DNA of 64,000 nucleotides from JBASEY01 sp049652745 (GTDB lineage: Bacteria; CSSED10-310), in the NCBI GenBank assembly GCA_049652745.1, contig JBASEY010000029.1:1-64000 (forward strand), read 5' to 3'. Every line of letters starts with the position of its first letter. The first letter of the stretch is position 1. Below are positions 35,207 to 44,255 of the stretch, one piece after another. The position numbers and the translations under genes are program-made. The notes beneath the pieces are model-generated. The model saw nothing but the letters and a program-made list of their open reading frames with translations. It searched no databases and had not been told where the DNA came from.

Positions 35207-36832
35207 ATGGCAAAGCAAATTAAATACGCAGAAGAAGCGCGTGCTGCTATTCTTTCCGGGGTCACTCAGTTGGCGCGAGCGGTTAAAGTGACTCTTGGAC
35301 CAAAGGGTCGAAATGTCGTTCTGGACAAAAAATTCGGCGCTCCGACATCGACTAAAGACGGTGTGACGGTTGCCAAAGACGTAGAGTTGAAGGACCCATT
35401 TGAAAACATGGGAGCTCAGATGGTCAATGAAGTCGCATCCAAGACATCTGAAGTTGCAGGTGACGGCACGACGACAGCGATTGTCCTGGCGGAAGCCATA
35501 TTTCGGGAAGGCGTGAAAAACGTCACGGCCGGTTCCAATCCGATGGAACTGAAGCGGGGTATCGATCGATCGGTGGAAAAAGTCGTTGAACACTTGGAAA
35601 GCATCGCGATTCCGGTTGAAAGTCAGGAGCAGATCGCGGCGGTTGCGGCGATTTCAGCCAACAACGATCCTGAAATCGGCGGCAAGATAGCCGAAGCGAT
35701 GGAAAAGGTCGGCAAAGACGGTGTCATCACGGTGGAAGAATCGAAAACCATGAACACCTATATCGAGGTTGTCGAGGGCATGCAGTTTGATCGCGGATAC
35801 CTGTCCCCTTATTTTGTGACGAACTCTGAGCGCATGGAGTGTACGCTGGATGAGGTGTTCATTTTGATCTATGAAAAGAAAATCAGCAGCATGAAAGATT
35901 TGTTGCCGATTCTTGAACAAGTTGCCAAAATGGGCAGACCTCTCCTGATTATCGCGGAAGATGTCGAAGGTGAAGCTCTTGCAACACTGGTAGTCAACAA
36001 GCTCCGTGGCACCTTGAGCGTAGCCGCTGTGAAAGCTCCCGGTTTCGGCGACAGGAGAAAATCCATGCTTGAAGATATCGCTGTGTTGACCGGTGGTCGG
36101 GCGATCTCCGAAGACCTGGGCATCAAGCTTGAAAACATCACGATCAATGATCTTGGTAGAGCCAAACGCATTAACATCGACAAAGACAACACCACTATTG
36201 TTGAAGGTTACGGCAATGAGCAGGACATTCAGGGTCGAGTGCGCCAGATCAAAGCTCAAATTGAAGAAACCACATCCGATTATGACCGCGAAAAGCTTCA
36301 AGAACGCCTTGCGAAACTTGTTGGTGGTGTCGCCGTTCTCTACGTCGGCGCTGCAACAGAAGTAGAAATGAAAGAGAAGAAAGCTCGTGTCGAAGACGCT
36401 CTGAACGCAACCCGTGCCGCAGTGGAAGAAGGCGTCGTGTCCGGTGGTGGCACCGCATTGCTCCGGTCCATAAAGAAATTGGCCGAGTTGGATTTGAAGG
36501 GTGATCAAGTCATCGGCAAGCGGATCATCGAGCGTGCTATGGAAGAACCCTGCCGACAAATTGTCAAAAACGCCGGTCTCGAAGGTTCCATCGTCGTCCA
36601 AAAACTGTTGGAAATGGGTGATCGAGATGGTTTCAACGCGGCTACTGAAGAATACGTCGATATGTTTAAAGCAGGTATTCTCGACCCGAAAAAAGTTGTC
36701 CGTTCAGCTTTACAGAACGCAGCGTCTGTCGCAGGATTGATGATCACTACGGAAGCTATCGTCACTGATATTCCGGAAAAAGAAAAAGAAACGCCTCAGA
36801 TGCCGGGAGGCGGAATGGGCGGTATGTACTAA
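35207..36832 (+). CDS. groEL: Chaperonin GroEL
   Basis: 541 residues, standard length. Recognisable motifs include VTLGPKGRNVVLDKKFG near the N-terminus, AGDGTTTAIVLA (ATP binding, with the catalytic Asp), VVEGMQFDRGYLSPYFV and GVVSGGGTALL; the tail ends GGGMGGMY as in other GroELs. Two ATGs are adjacent; the second (35207), 7 nt after AAGGAG and giving MAKQIKYAEEAR, is the better start. Nothing unusual in the sequence. Confidence 0.98.
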   Translation: MAKQIKYAEEARAAILSGVTQLARAVKVTLGPKGRNVVLDKKFGAPTSTKDGVTVAKDVELKDPFENMGAQMVNEVASKTSEVAGDGTTTAIVLAEAIFREGVKNVTAGSNPMELKRGIDRSVEKVVEHLESIAIPVESQEQIAAVAAISANNDPEIGGKIAEAMEKVGKDGVITVEESKTMNTYIEVVEGMQFDRGYLSPYFVTNSERMECTLDEVFILIYEKKISSMKDLLPILEQVAKMGRPLLIIAEDVEGEALATLVVNKLRGTLSVAAVKAPGFGDRRKSMLEDIAVLTGGRAISEDLGIKLENITINDLGRAKRINIDKDNTTIVEGYGNEQDIQGRVRQIKAQIEETTSDYDREKLQERLAKLVGGVAVLYVGAATEVEMKEKKARVEDALNATRAAVEEGVVSGGGTALLRSIKKLAELDLKGDQVIGKRIIERAMEEPCRQIVKNAGLEGSIVVQKLLEMGDRDGFNAATEEYVDMFKAGILDPKKVVRSALQNAASVAGLMITTEAIVTDIPEKEKETPQMPGGGMGGMY

Positions 36833-36861
36833 ACCGTTGCGTTTACTGAAGCGTGAATTTG

Positions 36862-36892
36862 GCTCCTGCTGAAAAAAGCAGGAGCTTTTTTT
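36862..36892 (+). terminator. Rho-independent terminator of groESL
   Basis: Perfect 9-bp stem GCTCCTGCT / AGCAGGAGC around a GAAAAA loop, then seven Ts; 30 nt after the groEL stop. Confidence 0.92.
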
Positions 36893-36988
36893 AACCATCT
36901 GGAAAATATGTCTAAAAAGTGGTACTTTTCATGACGTTAAACAGCAAATCCGATAGTGTGGATCGGGTTTGAAGGTAGGATTCATCAT

Positions 36989-38401
36989 ATGAAAAACCAA
37001 AAATTTCATCGGATAGTTTTTTTTGTTATCGGTTGGATTTTGCCGATGTCGATCGTTCAAACTATCGAGGCGGAACAGGGGTTGGATTCAATAGCCCAGC
37101 GCGAAACGCCGATCGTTCGCGCCGTGCGCAAAGTCGAAGCAGCCGTCGTGAACATATCGACAGAAAAAGTGGTTTCGATAAGGGGTTTCAACCCTTTTGG
37201 AGATGACTGGATTTTTGAATACTTCGATCCTTCTCGCCGGCCCAGGCGAAACGTAACGCGCCAAAGTCTGGGGTCAGGCGTGTTGATCAGTTCCGATGGA
37301 ATCATTTTAACCAATGAGCACGTGATTTTACCGGCTTCAAAAATCACGGTCACTCTTAAAGACGGCCGTGAATTCGAAGCGGAACTGTTGGGAGCCTCCA
37401 GAAGGTTTGATCTTGCCTTGTTGAAAATTGGGACGGGTGAGCCGCTGCCATTTATTGAACCGGGAACATCCGCCGATCTGATGATCGGCGAAACGGTCAT
37501 AGCCATCGGTAACCCGTATGGGCTGGCCAGCACGGTAACGACGGGAGTGTTGTCCGCCAAAGATCGCACGATAACTTTTCAAGACCAAGAAACCAGGCAG
37601 GTTCACACATTTACGAATTTTCTGCAGACCGATGCCTCGATCAACCCGGGAAATTCCGGTGGACCGCTCTTGAATATCCTTGGTGAACTGATCGGAATCA
37701 ATACGGCGATTTTCGCCGAGGCGGAAGGAATTGGTTTCGCCATACCGATTGACAAGGCCAAACGCATTATCGATGAGCTGCTGGAGTGGGGCGATGTTCC
37801 TCGTATATGGCTTGGAATGCAGGTTCAGGATATTACGGAATCGCTTGCCGGCTACATGGGCTTGAATCGGACCGACGGTGTTTTGGTCTCAGATATCTAT
37901 TCAGATAGTCCTGTCAATAAGACCTCATTGAAAACAGGTGATCTTGTAATTGCAGTCAATGGAATGGCTGTCCGCACGACGGCTGACTTTAAAAAATCTC
38001 TGAGAAGCATTGCACCGGGGGAGACCGTTCGGATTACATATATTCAGGCAGGTATAGAACGCGAAGACACTATGATTGCGCGTGCCGTTCCCATCGAACG
38101 TGTTCAGGAGTTGACGTGGGATTTGTTCGGCATCCAAATGCGGGATATCACGCCGCAGGATGTCAAAAAGCTTCGTTTGGCGGTTGTGGAGGGAGCTCTC
38201 GTGACGTCCGTACGCCCAAGTTCACCCGCTGCTCAGGTGGGGATAAAACAGGGGGATATAATCGCCCGTCTCAACAATATCTTAATTCAAAATACAAAAG
38301 ACTTTTATTCACAGATGCCATACATTGTTCAACAGGATTCAGCCATTTTGGTCGTTATTCGTGGAAACAACGCTTATCGGGTCAATGTCGTCATTCAGTG
38401 A
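36989..38401 (+). CDS. Periplasmic HtrA/DegP-type serine protease with two PDZ domains
   Basis: About 470 residues from ATG 36989 (AGGA 8 nt upstream). A signal peptide (IVFFVIGWILPMSIVQTIEA) leads into a trypsin-like domain with the triad His in TNEHVIL, Asp in RRFDLALLK and Ser in NPGNSGGPLL. Two PDZ domains follow (about residues 265-360 and 375-470). It degrades or refolds damaged envelope proteins. It is next to groESL but beyond its terminator, so is separately transcribed. The gene ends 3 nt before the convergent TldD-like gene. Confidence 0.93.
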   Translation: MKNQKFHRIVFFVIGWILPMSIVQTIEAEQGLDSIAQRETPIVRAVRKVEAAVVNISTEKVVSIRGFNPFGDDWIFEYFDPSRRPRRNVTRQSLGSGVLISSDGIILTNEHVILPASKITVTLKDGREFEAELLGASRRFDLALLKIGTGEPLPFIEPGTSADLMIGETVIAIGNPYGLASTVTTGVLSAKDRTITFQDQETRQVHTFTNFLQTDASINPGNSGGPLLNILGELIGINTAIFAEAEGIGFAIPIDKAKRIIDELLEWGDVPRIWLGMQVQDITESLAGYMGLNRTDGVLVSDIYSDSPVNKTSLKTGDLVIAVNGMAVRTTADFKKSLRSIAPGETVRITYIQAGIEREDTMIARAVPIERVQELTWDLFGIQMRDITPQDVKKLRLAVVEGALVTSVRPSSPAAQVGIKQGDIIARLNNILIQNTKDFYSQMPYIVQQDSAILVVIRGNNAYRVNVVIQ

Positions 38402-38404
38402 TAT

Positions 38405-39889
38405 TCAGGTTTTCAGAATATCCATCCAAGAGAATAGCAACGATGGGGCCCCGTAACTGACCGGCGCGCCTGTTTTCGAACATTCGCCGGCTGAGAAATA
38501 AAATGAATTCCCCGAAGAGATGATTCGCCCCAGCAGCTCGGGGAAAAGACCTGAAATGACGCTGTCTTGAACAGAATACCGTTTTTGCCGGTTATAAACT
38601 CTGTAACCAGATAAAATTTTCATCGCGGCGATATTTTGCGAGATGGTAACGGGGGCCAGACCGGTGATCAACAGGCCGTCATCCAGATCTTCTTCCGGAT
38701 TGCCCTTAGATTGAATCTCAATATCCAGAATTGAGTTAGTAGGGCAAACTGCGGGTGGGCGCGTATAATCGAATCGTCTGGCATTGCCGGTTAATATAAG
38801 AGGGTTTGTGTCTGCATGTAAGCGTTGATTCAATATAGCAACCGATCTTCCTTTGGCTATCAGTTTCGTCTCGGTGGTAGCAGACCCTTCGTCATCAAAA
38901 TGCGAGCTTCCTCGACCATTGATCAAGCGTCCATCATCCGTCAGGCTGATGAAAGAGGGTAATTCGAGGTGCGCCTGATTTTCATCGCCTCGATCGACAA
39001 TCATCCGAGTCAATAGTTCTGTCAATCGGGTGGCGGCTTCCGCGGATAAAGCGACCGGCAGGCGGGATTCAGGCAGGGATTGCGAAGTCAATAATTCGAC
39101 CGCCGTCGAAGCGGTTTCATAAAGCAACGATTCCAGAGAAGGATTGAGTAGAAAGTCAAAACCGCTGCGATGCGACAGGCGTTTGGAAAAGACTTGCTTT
39201 TTTGAACCTTTTTGGGCTGTGCAAGTGATGGTGATATCAATCAAAGGTTGGGTATCGGTCACATATATTCCCGACGTGTTTGCCACCAAAATTCGTCTGA
39301 TTTCATCGTGATAATCGATAAAAACATCGGTCAGTAAATTGCTGACTTTTCCGCCTTTGGAGTTAAGGGTTGACAACACGTTGGCGATAGTATCCGAAGA
39401 TGTTTTTTCCAGCCTTTTTTTTGCGATTATAACCCCGGAATCAATAGAGGGTTGTCTTGGAAACCGGTCAAATTGAATATGTTTTTTGGAGCCACGAATT
39501 GAACCGCCCAGCAACCTGGCTGCCCGTCGAGCCTTCGACCTTGAAAATCCTTCACAGGATTTGAAAGCTGTCTGTCGGTCATTAAAAACCCTGAGATTGA
39601 TGCCTTCGGTGAGGTTATGTTCGGTGTCAACTATCACACCGTTTTTACACTGTATATTTCTAGATGCTTTTTGCTCCAGGAAGACATCGGCAAAATCGCC
39701 GCCGTTACGGGTTGCTAATTGAAGCAGGTGGATTAATTCGGAAGGATCTGAATGGAACGAATTGATCACTTCACGACCGGCGGCTTCGATATATGAAGTC
39801 AATGGGAAAAGTTTTGTCGCTGCAAGCAGTCCTGTGGCCTTCAGGCCAATATTGATGAATTGTCGTCGGTCAATCGTGTACTTACCCAT
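38405..39889 (-). CDS. TldD/PmbA-family protein with N-terminal Tat-like signal and no zinc histidines
   Basis: 494 residues. The N-terminus (DRRQFINIGLKATGLLAATKLF) looks like a twin-arginine signal, whereas classical TldD/TldE are cytosolic. The body has the family fold: an N-terminal half with VDTEHNLTEGINLRVF and a C-terminal half with SSHFDDEGSATTETKLI and a late Cys in GECSKTGAPVSYGAPS. The HExxxH zinc motif of TldD is absent; the equivalent position reads LSAEAATRLTELL, as in the non-catalytic TldE/PmbA half. So it is probably a PmbA-like partner or an exported pseudo-enzyme. No second family member is in the window. Confidence 0.82.
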   Translation of the reverse strand: MGKYTIDRRQFINIGLKATGLLAATKLFPLTSYIEAAGREVINSFHSDPSELIHLLQLATRNGGDFADVFLEQKASRNIQCKNGVIVDTEHNLTEGINLRVFNDRQTAFKSCEGFSRSKARRAARLLGGSIRGSKKHIQFDRFPRQPSIDSGVIIAKKRLEKTSSDTIANVLSTLNSKGGKVSNLLTDVFIDYHDEIRRILVANTSGIYVTDTQPLIDITITCTAQKGSKKQVFSKRLSHRSGFDFLLNPSLESLLYETASTAVELLTSQSLPESRLPVALSAEAATRLTELLTRMIVDRGDENQAHLELPSFISLTDDGRLINGRGSSHFDDEGSATTETKLIAKGRSVAILNQRLHADTNPLILTGNARRFDYTRPPAVCPTNSILDIEIQSKGNPEEDLDDGLLITGLAPVTISQNIAAMKILSGYRVYNRQKRYSVQDSVISGLFPELLGRIISSGNSFYFSAGECSKTGAPVSYGAPSLLFSWMDILKT

Positions 39890-39998
39890 TTTACTTATTT
39901 GTTTCTTTCAAAACTTGCACTAAAGAAACCATTTGCCTTTTTACCGCCTGGAGACTAGCATATCTTGACAGGTTACTCATACTACAAAGGAGGATTAT

Positions 39999-41381
39999 AT
40001 GATAAATAAAAACCGAGCGCGATATCTGATAGTTTTTATTTCGGCTATGATTTTCTTTTCACTTTTTTCTGCTTGTAAAAAACAGGAGATCATAGAGATA
40101 TTTCCTCCCATTGTCTTTAGCCCGAGGCTTGGTGGAATAACTGGCGGCCCTTTGAACGAGAATTTAGTCGTTACGGCCGTGGAAAAAACCAATGGGGCTC
40201 CGGTGGAGGGGGCGACGGTATTTGTACATGACAGTGAGACGCATGAATTATTGGCTGAAGAAGTCACCGGGCCTGATGGGCGTGCGTCGTTTGAAGGGAA
40301 GCCGATAAAGGGACCGGTTGCAATTACGCTCACCTGCAATCAGACGATAGCGTATGACACGATTTCTTTCCTTGGAGTCAATTCGGCGAAGGTCACTGTT
40401 CCGATGACGCGGAGAAAAACGCCGGAAAAAGTTAAAACCGCGTTGACGTTTTTGGGGTTGGATTATGATGATGCGAAACTTTCAATCAATCGAAACGAAC
40501 ACACGTTTCCTGATATCGAGCTTGAATCGGGGACAGGAAAAGTTCCGGAGGATCCTTGGGTTACAAGTGTAGAAGATTTGCCGTTGGCTTTTAGTGCTTT
40601 TTCCACAGATCTCGGGGGTAATACCAAAAAATTCGGTTTTACGGTTGAGCCGGAGGGGCCTTTATCCGTCGATACACCGGCTATGATCAACATGGTGCCG
40701 GTCTCCACCCAAAATGTAAAAACCTGTCGAGGTGAGATTGAAAACCCCCCAGCCAATTTAGACACACCATCGACAGAATGGGACCCTTATAAACATTATA
40801 TTTTTCAAGTTTATGCCGATGGCGGCCTGGCTGGGGATGTGATGGCTGGGTTTGCCAACATAGACAAGGGTTATACATACCAGGCTTTTATTGTGGAAAC
40901 GCCGAAGTTGTTGAATGGCAGAATGGAAATTTCTGCTTTCAATCGTAGAGATGCCTGGGGCGAGATGACCTCTCGGTATTATCCTTTCCAATTTGAAAAT
41001 GCTCCTGAAAATTTGGATATAACTTTTTTGAACGTTCCCAAACAGCTCCAAATTGAAAAAGAAAAAGATCAGGTTTTTCCTGATCTTGTCTGGTTTCCTT
41101 CTGAAACAAACTTGACTCTGGTGGAAATCCATCATGCAGATTTCAAATATCGATGGGCGTTGTATGTCATGGGGGAAAACGTCGGCAAGATCACTTTGCC
41201 CCCAATCGAACCCGGTTCTGCAGGATCCTTGGTTGTCGGTGAAATCTACGGTTATCGGGTCATTGGATGGCAAGTGCCTGGTTTAGACTATACAAATTGG
41301 TCGTTTCAGGACATCGAACAAAAAGCCACGCATCGGGCAAGGAGTTCACTTGTTCAATTTATGGTCGCTCCTACAAAATAG
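39999..41381 (+). CDS. Predicted lipoprotein with carboxypeptidase-regulatory-like domain, unknown function
   Basis: 460 residues. Signal peptide with lipobox FFSLFSAC (Cys at about residue 26) predicts an acylated envelope protein. Residues about 45-130 (TAVEKTNGAPVEGATVFVHD, GPDGRASFEGKPIKGP) look like a carboxypeptidase-regulatory / transthyretin-like beta sandwich. The rest is beta-rich with no family I recognise. A strong ribosome site (AAAGGAGG) precedes the ATG. It stands alone between a divergent TldD-like gene and the THEP1-like gene. Confidence 0.75.
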   Translation: MINKNRARYLIVFISAMIFFSLFSACKKQEIIEIFPPIVFSPRLGGITGGPLNENLVVTAVEKTNGAPVEGATVFVHDSETHELLAEEVTGPDGRASFEGKPIKGPVAITLTCNQTIAYDTISFLGVNSAKVTVPMTRRKTPEKVKTALTFLGLDYDDAKLSINRNEHTFPDIELESGTGKVPEDPWVTSVEDLPLAFSAFSTDLGGNTKKFGFTVEPEGPLSVDTPAMINMVPVSTQNVKTCRGEIENPPANLDTPSTEWDPYKHYIFQVYADGGLAGDVMAGFANIDKGYTYQAFIVETPKLLNGRMEISAFNRRDAWGEMTSRYYPFQFENAPENLDITFLNVPKQLQIEKEKDQVFPDLVWFPSETNLTLVEIHHADFKYRWALYVMGENVGKITLPPIEPGSAGSLVVGEIYGYRVIGWQVPGLDYTNWSFQDIEQKATHRARSSLVQFMVAPTK

Positions 41382-41449
41382 CATTGTATCGATGAACAAA
41401 ACGGCTTAAAGCGTCCGCCCCGGATCTGTCGGAAATCTCGAAACACCGA

Positions 41450-41478
41450 TTGACACAACACTCAGGCTTGGATAAAAC
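41450..41478 (+). promoter_or_regulatory. Possible promoter for the NTPase/radical SAM operon
   Basis: TTGACA (41450-41455), 17-nt spacer, TAAAAC (41473-41478), 44 nt upstream of the ATG at 41523. The -35 box is perfect, the -10 box only fair. Confidence 0.4.
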
Positions 41479-41522
41479 CTTCCTTTTGACGGGTGATACC
41501 GATACTGTTTAGGGAGGCGCCC

Positions 41523-42113
41523 ATGAGCACAAATATTACGAATTTCCTTCTTACGGGAGAATCCGGGGTTGGTAAAACCGCTATCATTCTGAACGTATTG
41601 AAAGAGCTTGATAAGAGTGTGAAGGTCGGCGGTTTTGTGACGCGGGCGATCCGTTCCGGAAAAGCAGGAAAAGGTGTTTTGCTGACGACTTTAGATGGAC
41701 GACAAGCGGTTTTAGCGAGCTTGAATAAAAAAAGCACTTATAAAATCGGGAATTACGGGATCGATGTGGAAGTGATGAGCAACTTGGCTGTTCCTTCTTT
41801 GACGGCTGCTTTGGAAACAGCGGATTTAATCGTGATAGACGAGATCGGCAAAATGGAATGCTTTAGCAAGGAGTTTCGAGATACTGTTCTTCGCTGCATT
41901 GAATCTCCTCAATTGGTATTGGGTACGATTCAGGCTTTTGCCAGCCCATTTATAAACACGCTGACAAATCGTGAGGATGTCGCAGTTATTCCCGTGGATA
42001 TGTCGAATCGAAACGATATGGCTTTAAATATCCTCGCTTTAATAGACGAATGGTTTCAAAGCAGGCAAAAATCTAAGCCTTCGAAAAAAAACGGATCACG
42101 TTCGCGTCGGTAA
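41523..42113 (+). CDS. THEP1-like nucleoside-triphosphatase
   Basis: 196 residues from ATG 41523 (GGGAGG 5 nt upstream). Walker A is LTGESGVGKTAI near the N-terminus and Walker B is LIVIDEIGKMECFS, both typical of the THEP1 family (archaeal and human NTPase). Those enzymes hydrolyse NTPs slowly and their cellular role is unknown. The Lys/Arg-rich tail (KSKPSKKNGSRSRR) is extra. The stop overlaps the start of the radical SAM gene by one base, so the products are probably made together. Confidence 0.87.
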   Translation: MSTNITNFLLTGESGVGKTAIILNVLKELDKSVKVGGFVTRAIRSGKAGKGVLLTTLDGRQAVLASLNKKSTYKIGNYGIDVEVMSNLAVPSLTAALETADLIVIDEIGKMECFSKEFRDTVLRCIESPQLVLGTIQAFASPFINTLTNREDVAVIPVDMSNRNDMALNILALIDEWFQSRQKSKPSKKNGSRSRR

Positions 42114-43447
42114 TGAACGCCTTGTCTTCACGCTATCGAATCATTTTTATCCAGGCTCCTCTCGGTAGGGCGGAACCTTTGGTGTACCCTTTGGGTATCG
42201 TCACTTTAGCGGGCGTTGTTCCACCCGAACATCATATTAAAATTATAGACCCCAATCACATCGGATTGGAAAAAACCGCTCGTGAAATCAATGACTTCAT
42301 GCCCGATATCATCTGCTTATCGATCAGAAATTTGGATTCACAGATACGGCGAGATCTATTTTATTATTACATTTATTTAAAGGGTTTTATAAACAAACTG
42401 CGAATTTGGGCTCCTCAGTCGAAAATCATTGCAGGAGGTGCTGGGTTTTCATTATTTCCTGAAAAAATCATGTCCGACAACCCTGCATTGGATCTAGGTG
42501 TTTTTCTTGAAGCGGATATTTCGCTGGTGGAACTCATCCAAAACCTGGATGACGTCACTTTGGTCAAAGGTGTTTACTACCGTGAAGACCATGCCGTCAA
42601 ATTTACCGGAACTCCAGCTTTGCCCGCGCCCGAGCGTTTCGGCCGACCTCGTTATGATTTACTTGACCCGCGGCCGTACAAAGCTTTAAAGGGTGTCGGT
42701 GTTCAAACAAAGCGTGGTTGCCCGTTGAATTGTATTTATTGCACTTATCCCCACTTAAACGGATGTCGATTGCGGTTTTTGCCGGTTGATCAGGTGGTTG
42801 AAGAATTGAAAATTCTGAAAGAAAACTATGGAATCGATTCTGTTTCTTTCGTCGACGGTGTTTTCAACATTCCCAAAAAGCGGGCGGAAGAGCTTTTACA
42901 TGCGATGATCGATGCCGATCTTGGGATCACATGGGGGGCGTGGTTTACCGAGAAAGGTTTTGACAGGCGATTTGCAGAATTATGTCGGGATGCCGGATGT
43001 CCTGAATTTTCATTTTCTCCCGATGGTTACAGTCAGGTAACTCTGGAAAAATTGGGTAAAACAATAAAGACAACGGATATCCACAAGATTTATCGAATAG
43101 CTCGTGAAGCCCCTGGAATAAGGGTTGCTTTCAACTTCTTTTGGAATCCTCCCGGCCAGTCTTTATCGGCATGGCTCAAGATGCTCTGGTTTACTTTAAA
43201 ATGTAAATTGGTTTTACGCGGTAAAGCAGGAGGTATTATTTTCGGAAACCCTCGAATTGAACCTCATACTCCTTTGATGAAATTGGCATTGAAGGAAAAT
43301 ATTATCCGGGATGAAACCAATCTGCTCCCCGAAACCACAGAGGATTTGGAAAAGGTTTTTTATTCGAATCCAAAAACTCGTTATCTGGATTGGTTTTATG
43401 CGTTTTACGAGTATCTGTGGAAAATTAAACGAAAACTTCTGAATTGA
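42113..43447 (+). CDS. B12-binding-domain-type radical SAM protein
   Basis: 444 residues. An N-terminal cobalamin-binding-like Rossmann domain (about 1-160, with YPLGIVTLAGVVPPEHHIKII) precedes a radical SAM core with the CxxxCxxC cluster motif KRGCPLNCIYCTYPHLNG. The usual DxHxxG cobalamin motif is not present (the nearest is DPNHIG, with His one residue further on), so B12 may be bound base-on or not at all. Relatives carry out methylations and ring closures in bacteriochlorophyll, hopanoid or antibiotic synthesis; the substrate here is unknown. It overlaps the convergent HAD gene by 23 nt. Confidence 0.87.
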   Translation: MNALSSRYRIIFIQAPLGRAEPLVYPLGIVTLAGVVPPEHHIKIIDPNHIGLEKTAREINDFMPDIICLSIRNLDSQIRRDLFYYYIYLKGFINKLRIWAPQSKIIAGGAGFSLFPEKIMSDNPALDLGVFLEADISLVELIQNLDDVTLVKGVYYREDHAVKFTGTPALPAPERFGRPRYDLLDPRPYKALKGVGVQTKRGCPLNCIYCTYPHLNGCRLRFLPVDQVVEELKILKENYGIDSVSFVDGVFNIPKKRAEELLHAMIDADLGITWGAWFTEKGFDRRFAELCRDAGCPEFSFSPDGYSQVTLEKLGKTIKTTDIHKIYRIAREAPGIRVAFNFFWNPPGQSLSAWLKMLWFTLKCKLVLRGKAGGIIFGNPRIEPHTPLMKLALKENIIRDETNLLPETTEDLEKVFYSNPKTRYLDWFYAFYEYLWKIKRKLLN

Positions 43448-44255
43448 ATCGTTTTTTCAGAATATGGTGAACGATTTCCTGAAAACCATCACCGGAATAT
43501 TTTTCTGCGATATAGGTTGGATGGTGGATCATCTGTGGAAGAAATTCATGTATATTGGCGACGGCAATGGAATGGTCGAGGGCGGAAAACAATGGTTCAT
43601 CGTTTGGAGAGTCCCCGACAAACATAATTTTTTGCTGTAGCCGTTCCATTGATTCGCCGGCAAAGTCTTGAAGAAAGTTCTTTAAACATGATAATTTGTC
43701 GTGATTTCCATACCAGCAGTTCACATGAATCGATGAAATCTTGTAATTCAGGCCAAGCGATTTGGCGATAGCGCATATATGCTCAACTGATTCCTGTGAA
43801 AGGGCAGGCACATCTTCGCAATAATCTATGGCGAGGTCTGCGATTCGAAAGGGTTGGTCGACAGAAATGGCGCATCCTGGTATCTCTTTCAAAACGCGAT
43901 CTTGAAGAATATTCAGTAAAAATTTGCCTTTCAATCGATCGGATTCGGTCTGAAAGTGCTTACGGATCATCGTTTTAGTTTGGTTCTGATATGAAAAGTA
44001 AAAAGCTCCGTTTTCGCCTATTACGGCTTCAACCGGCCAAAAACGTGCGATCATATCGCACCATCCGGCGGGTCTGCCGGTAACCGGAACGACTTTTACT
44101 CCGCACGTGTGAAGATCCCAGAGTGCTTGATAGGCTTCGGCGGTAATTTTACCGTTGGACGTGAAGGTGTCGTCGATATCCATGAAGAAATAGACCAGAT
44201 TTTGACAGATGTGAGTTGGTATTTTATGAAGCGGGAGCATTCGTGAAGGTTTCAT
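43425..44255 (-). CDS. HAD-superfamily phosphatase (Cof/mannosyl-3-phosphoglycerate phosphatase-like)
   Basis: 276 residues. Motif I is FFMDIDDTFTSNG, motif II lies in VPVTGRPAGW and motif III/IV is KIMFVGDSPNDEPLF, with a type IIB cap in between. It overlaps the CDP-alcohol phosphatidyltransferase stop by 4 nt (ATGA), so the two are coupled. One possibility is removal of the phosphate left on the lipid head group made by that enzyme, as HAD-type PgpC does for PGP; a sugar phosphatase role is equally open. ATG 44255 is well placed. Confidence 0.83.
   Translation of the reverse strand: MKPSRMLPLHKIPTHICQNLVYFFMDIDDTFTSNGKITAEAYQALWDLHTCGVKVVPVTGRPAGWCDMIARFWPVEAVIGENGAFYFSYQNQTKTMIRKHFQTESDRLKGKFLLNILQDRVLKEIPGCAISVDQPFRIADLAIDYCEDVPALSQESVEHICAIAKSLGLNYKISSIHVNCWYGNHDKLSCLKNFLQDFAGESMERLQQKIMFVGDSPNDEPLFSALDHSIAVANIHEFLPQMIHHPTYIAEKYSGDGFQEIVHHILKKRFNSEVFV

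Noticed and set aside
35654..36601. 315-codon open frame on the minus strand opposite groEL
   Set aside because: Antisense shadow of a highly conserved gene with strong codon bias; no ribosome site.
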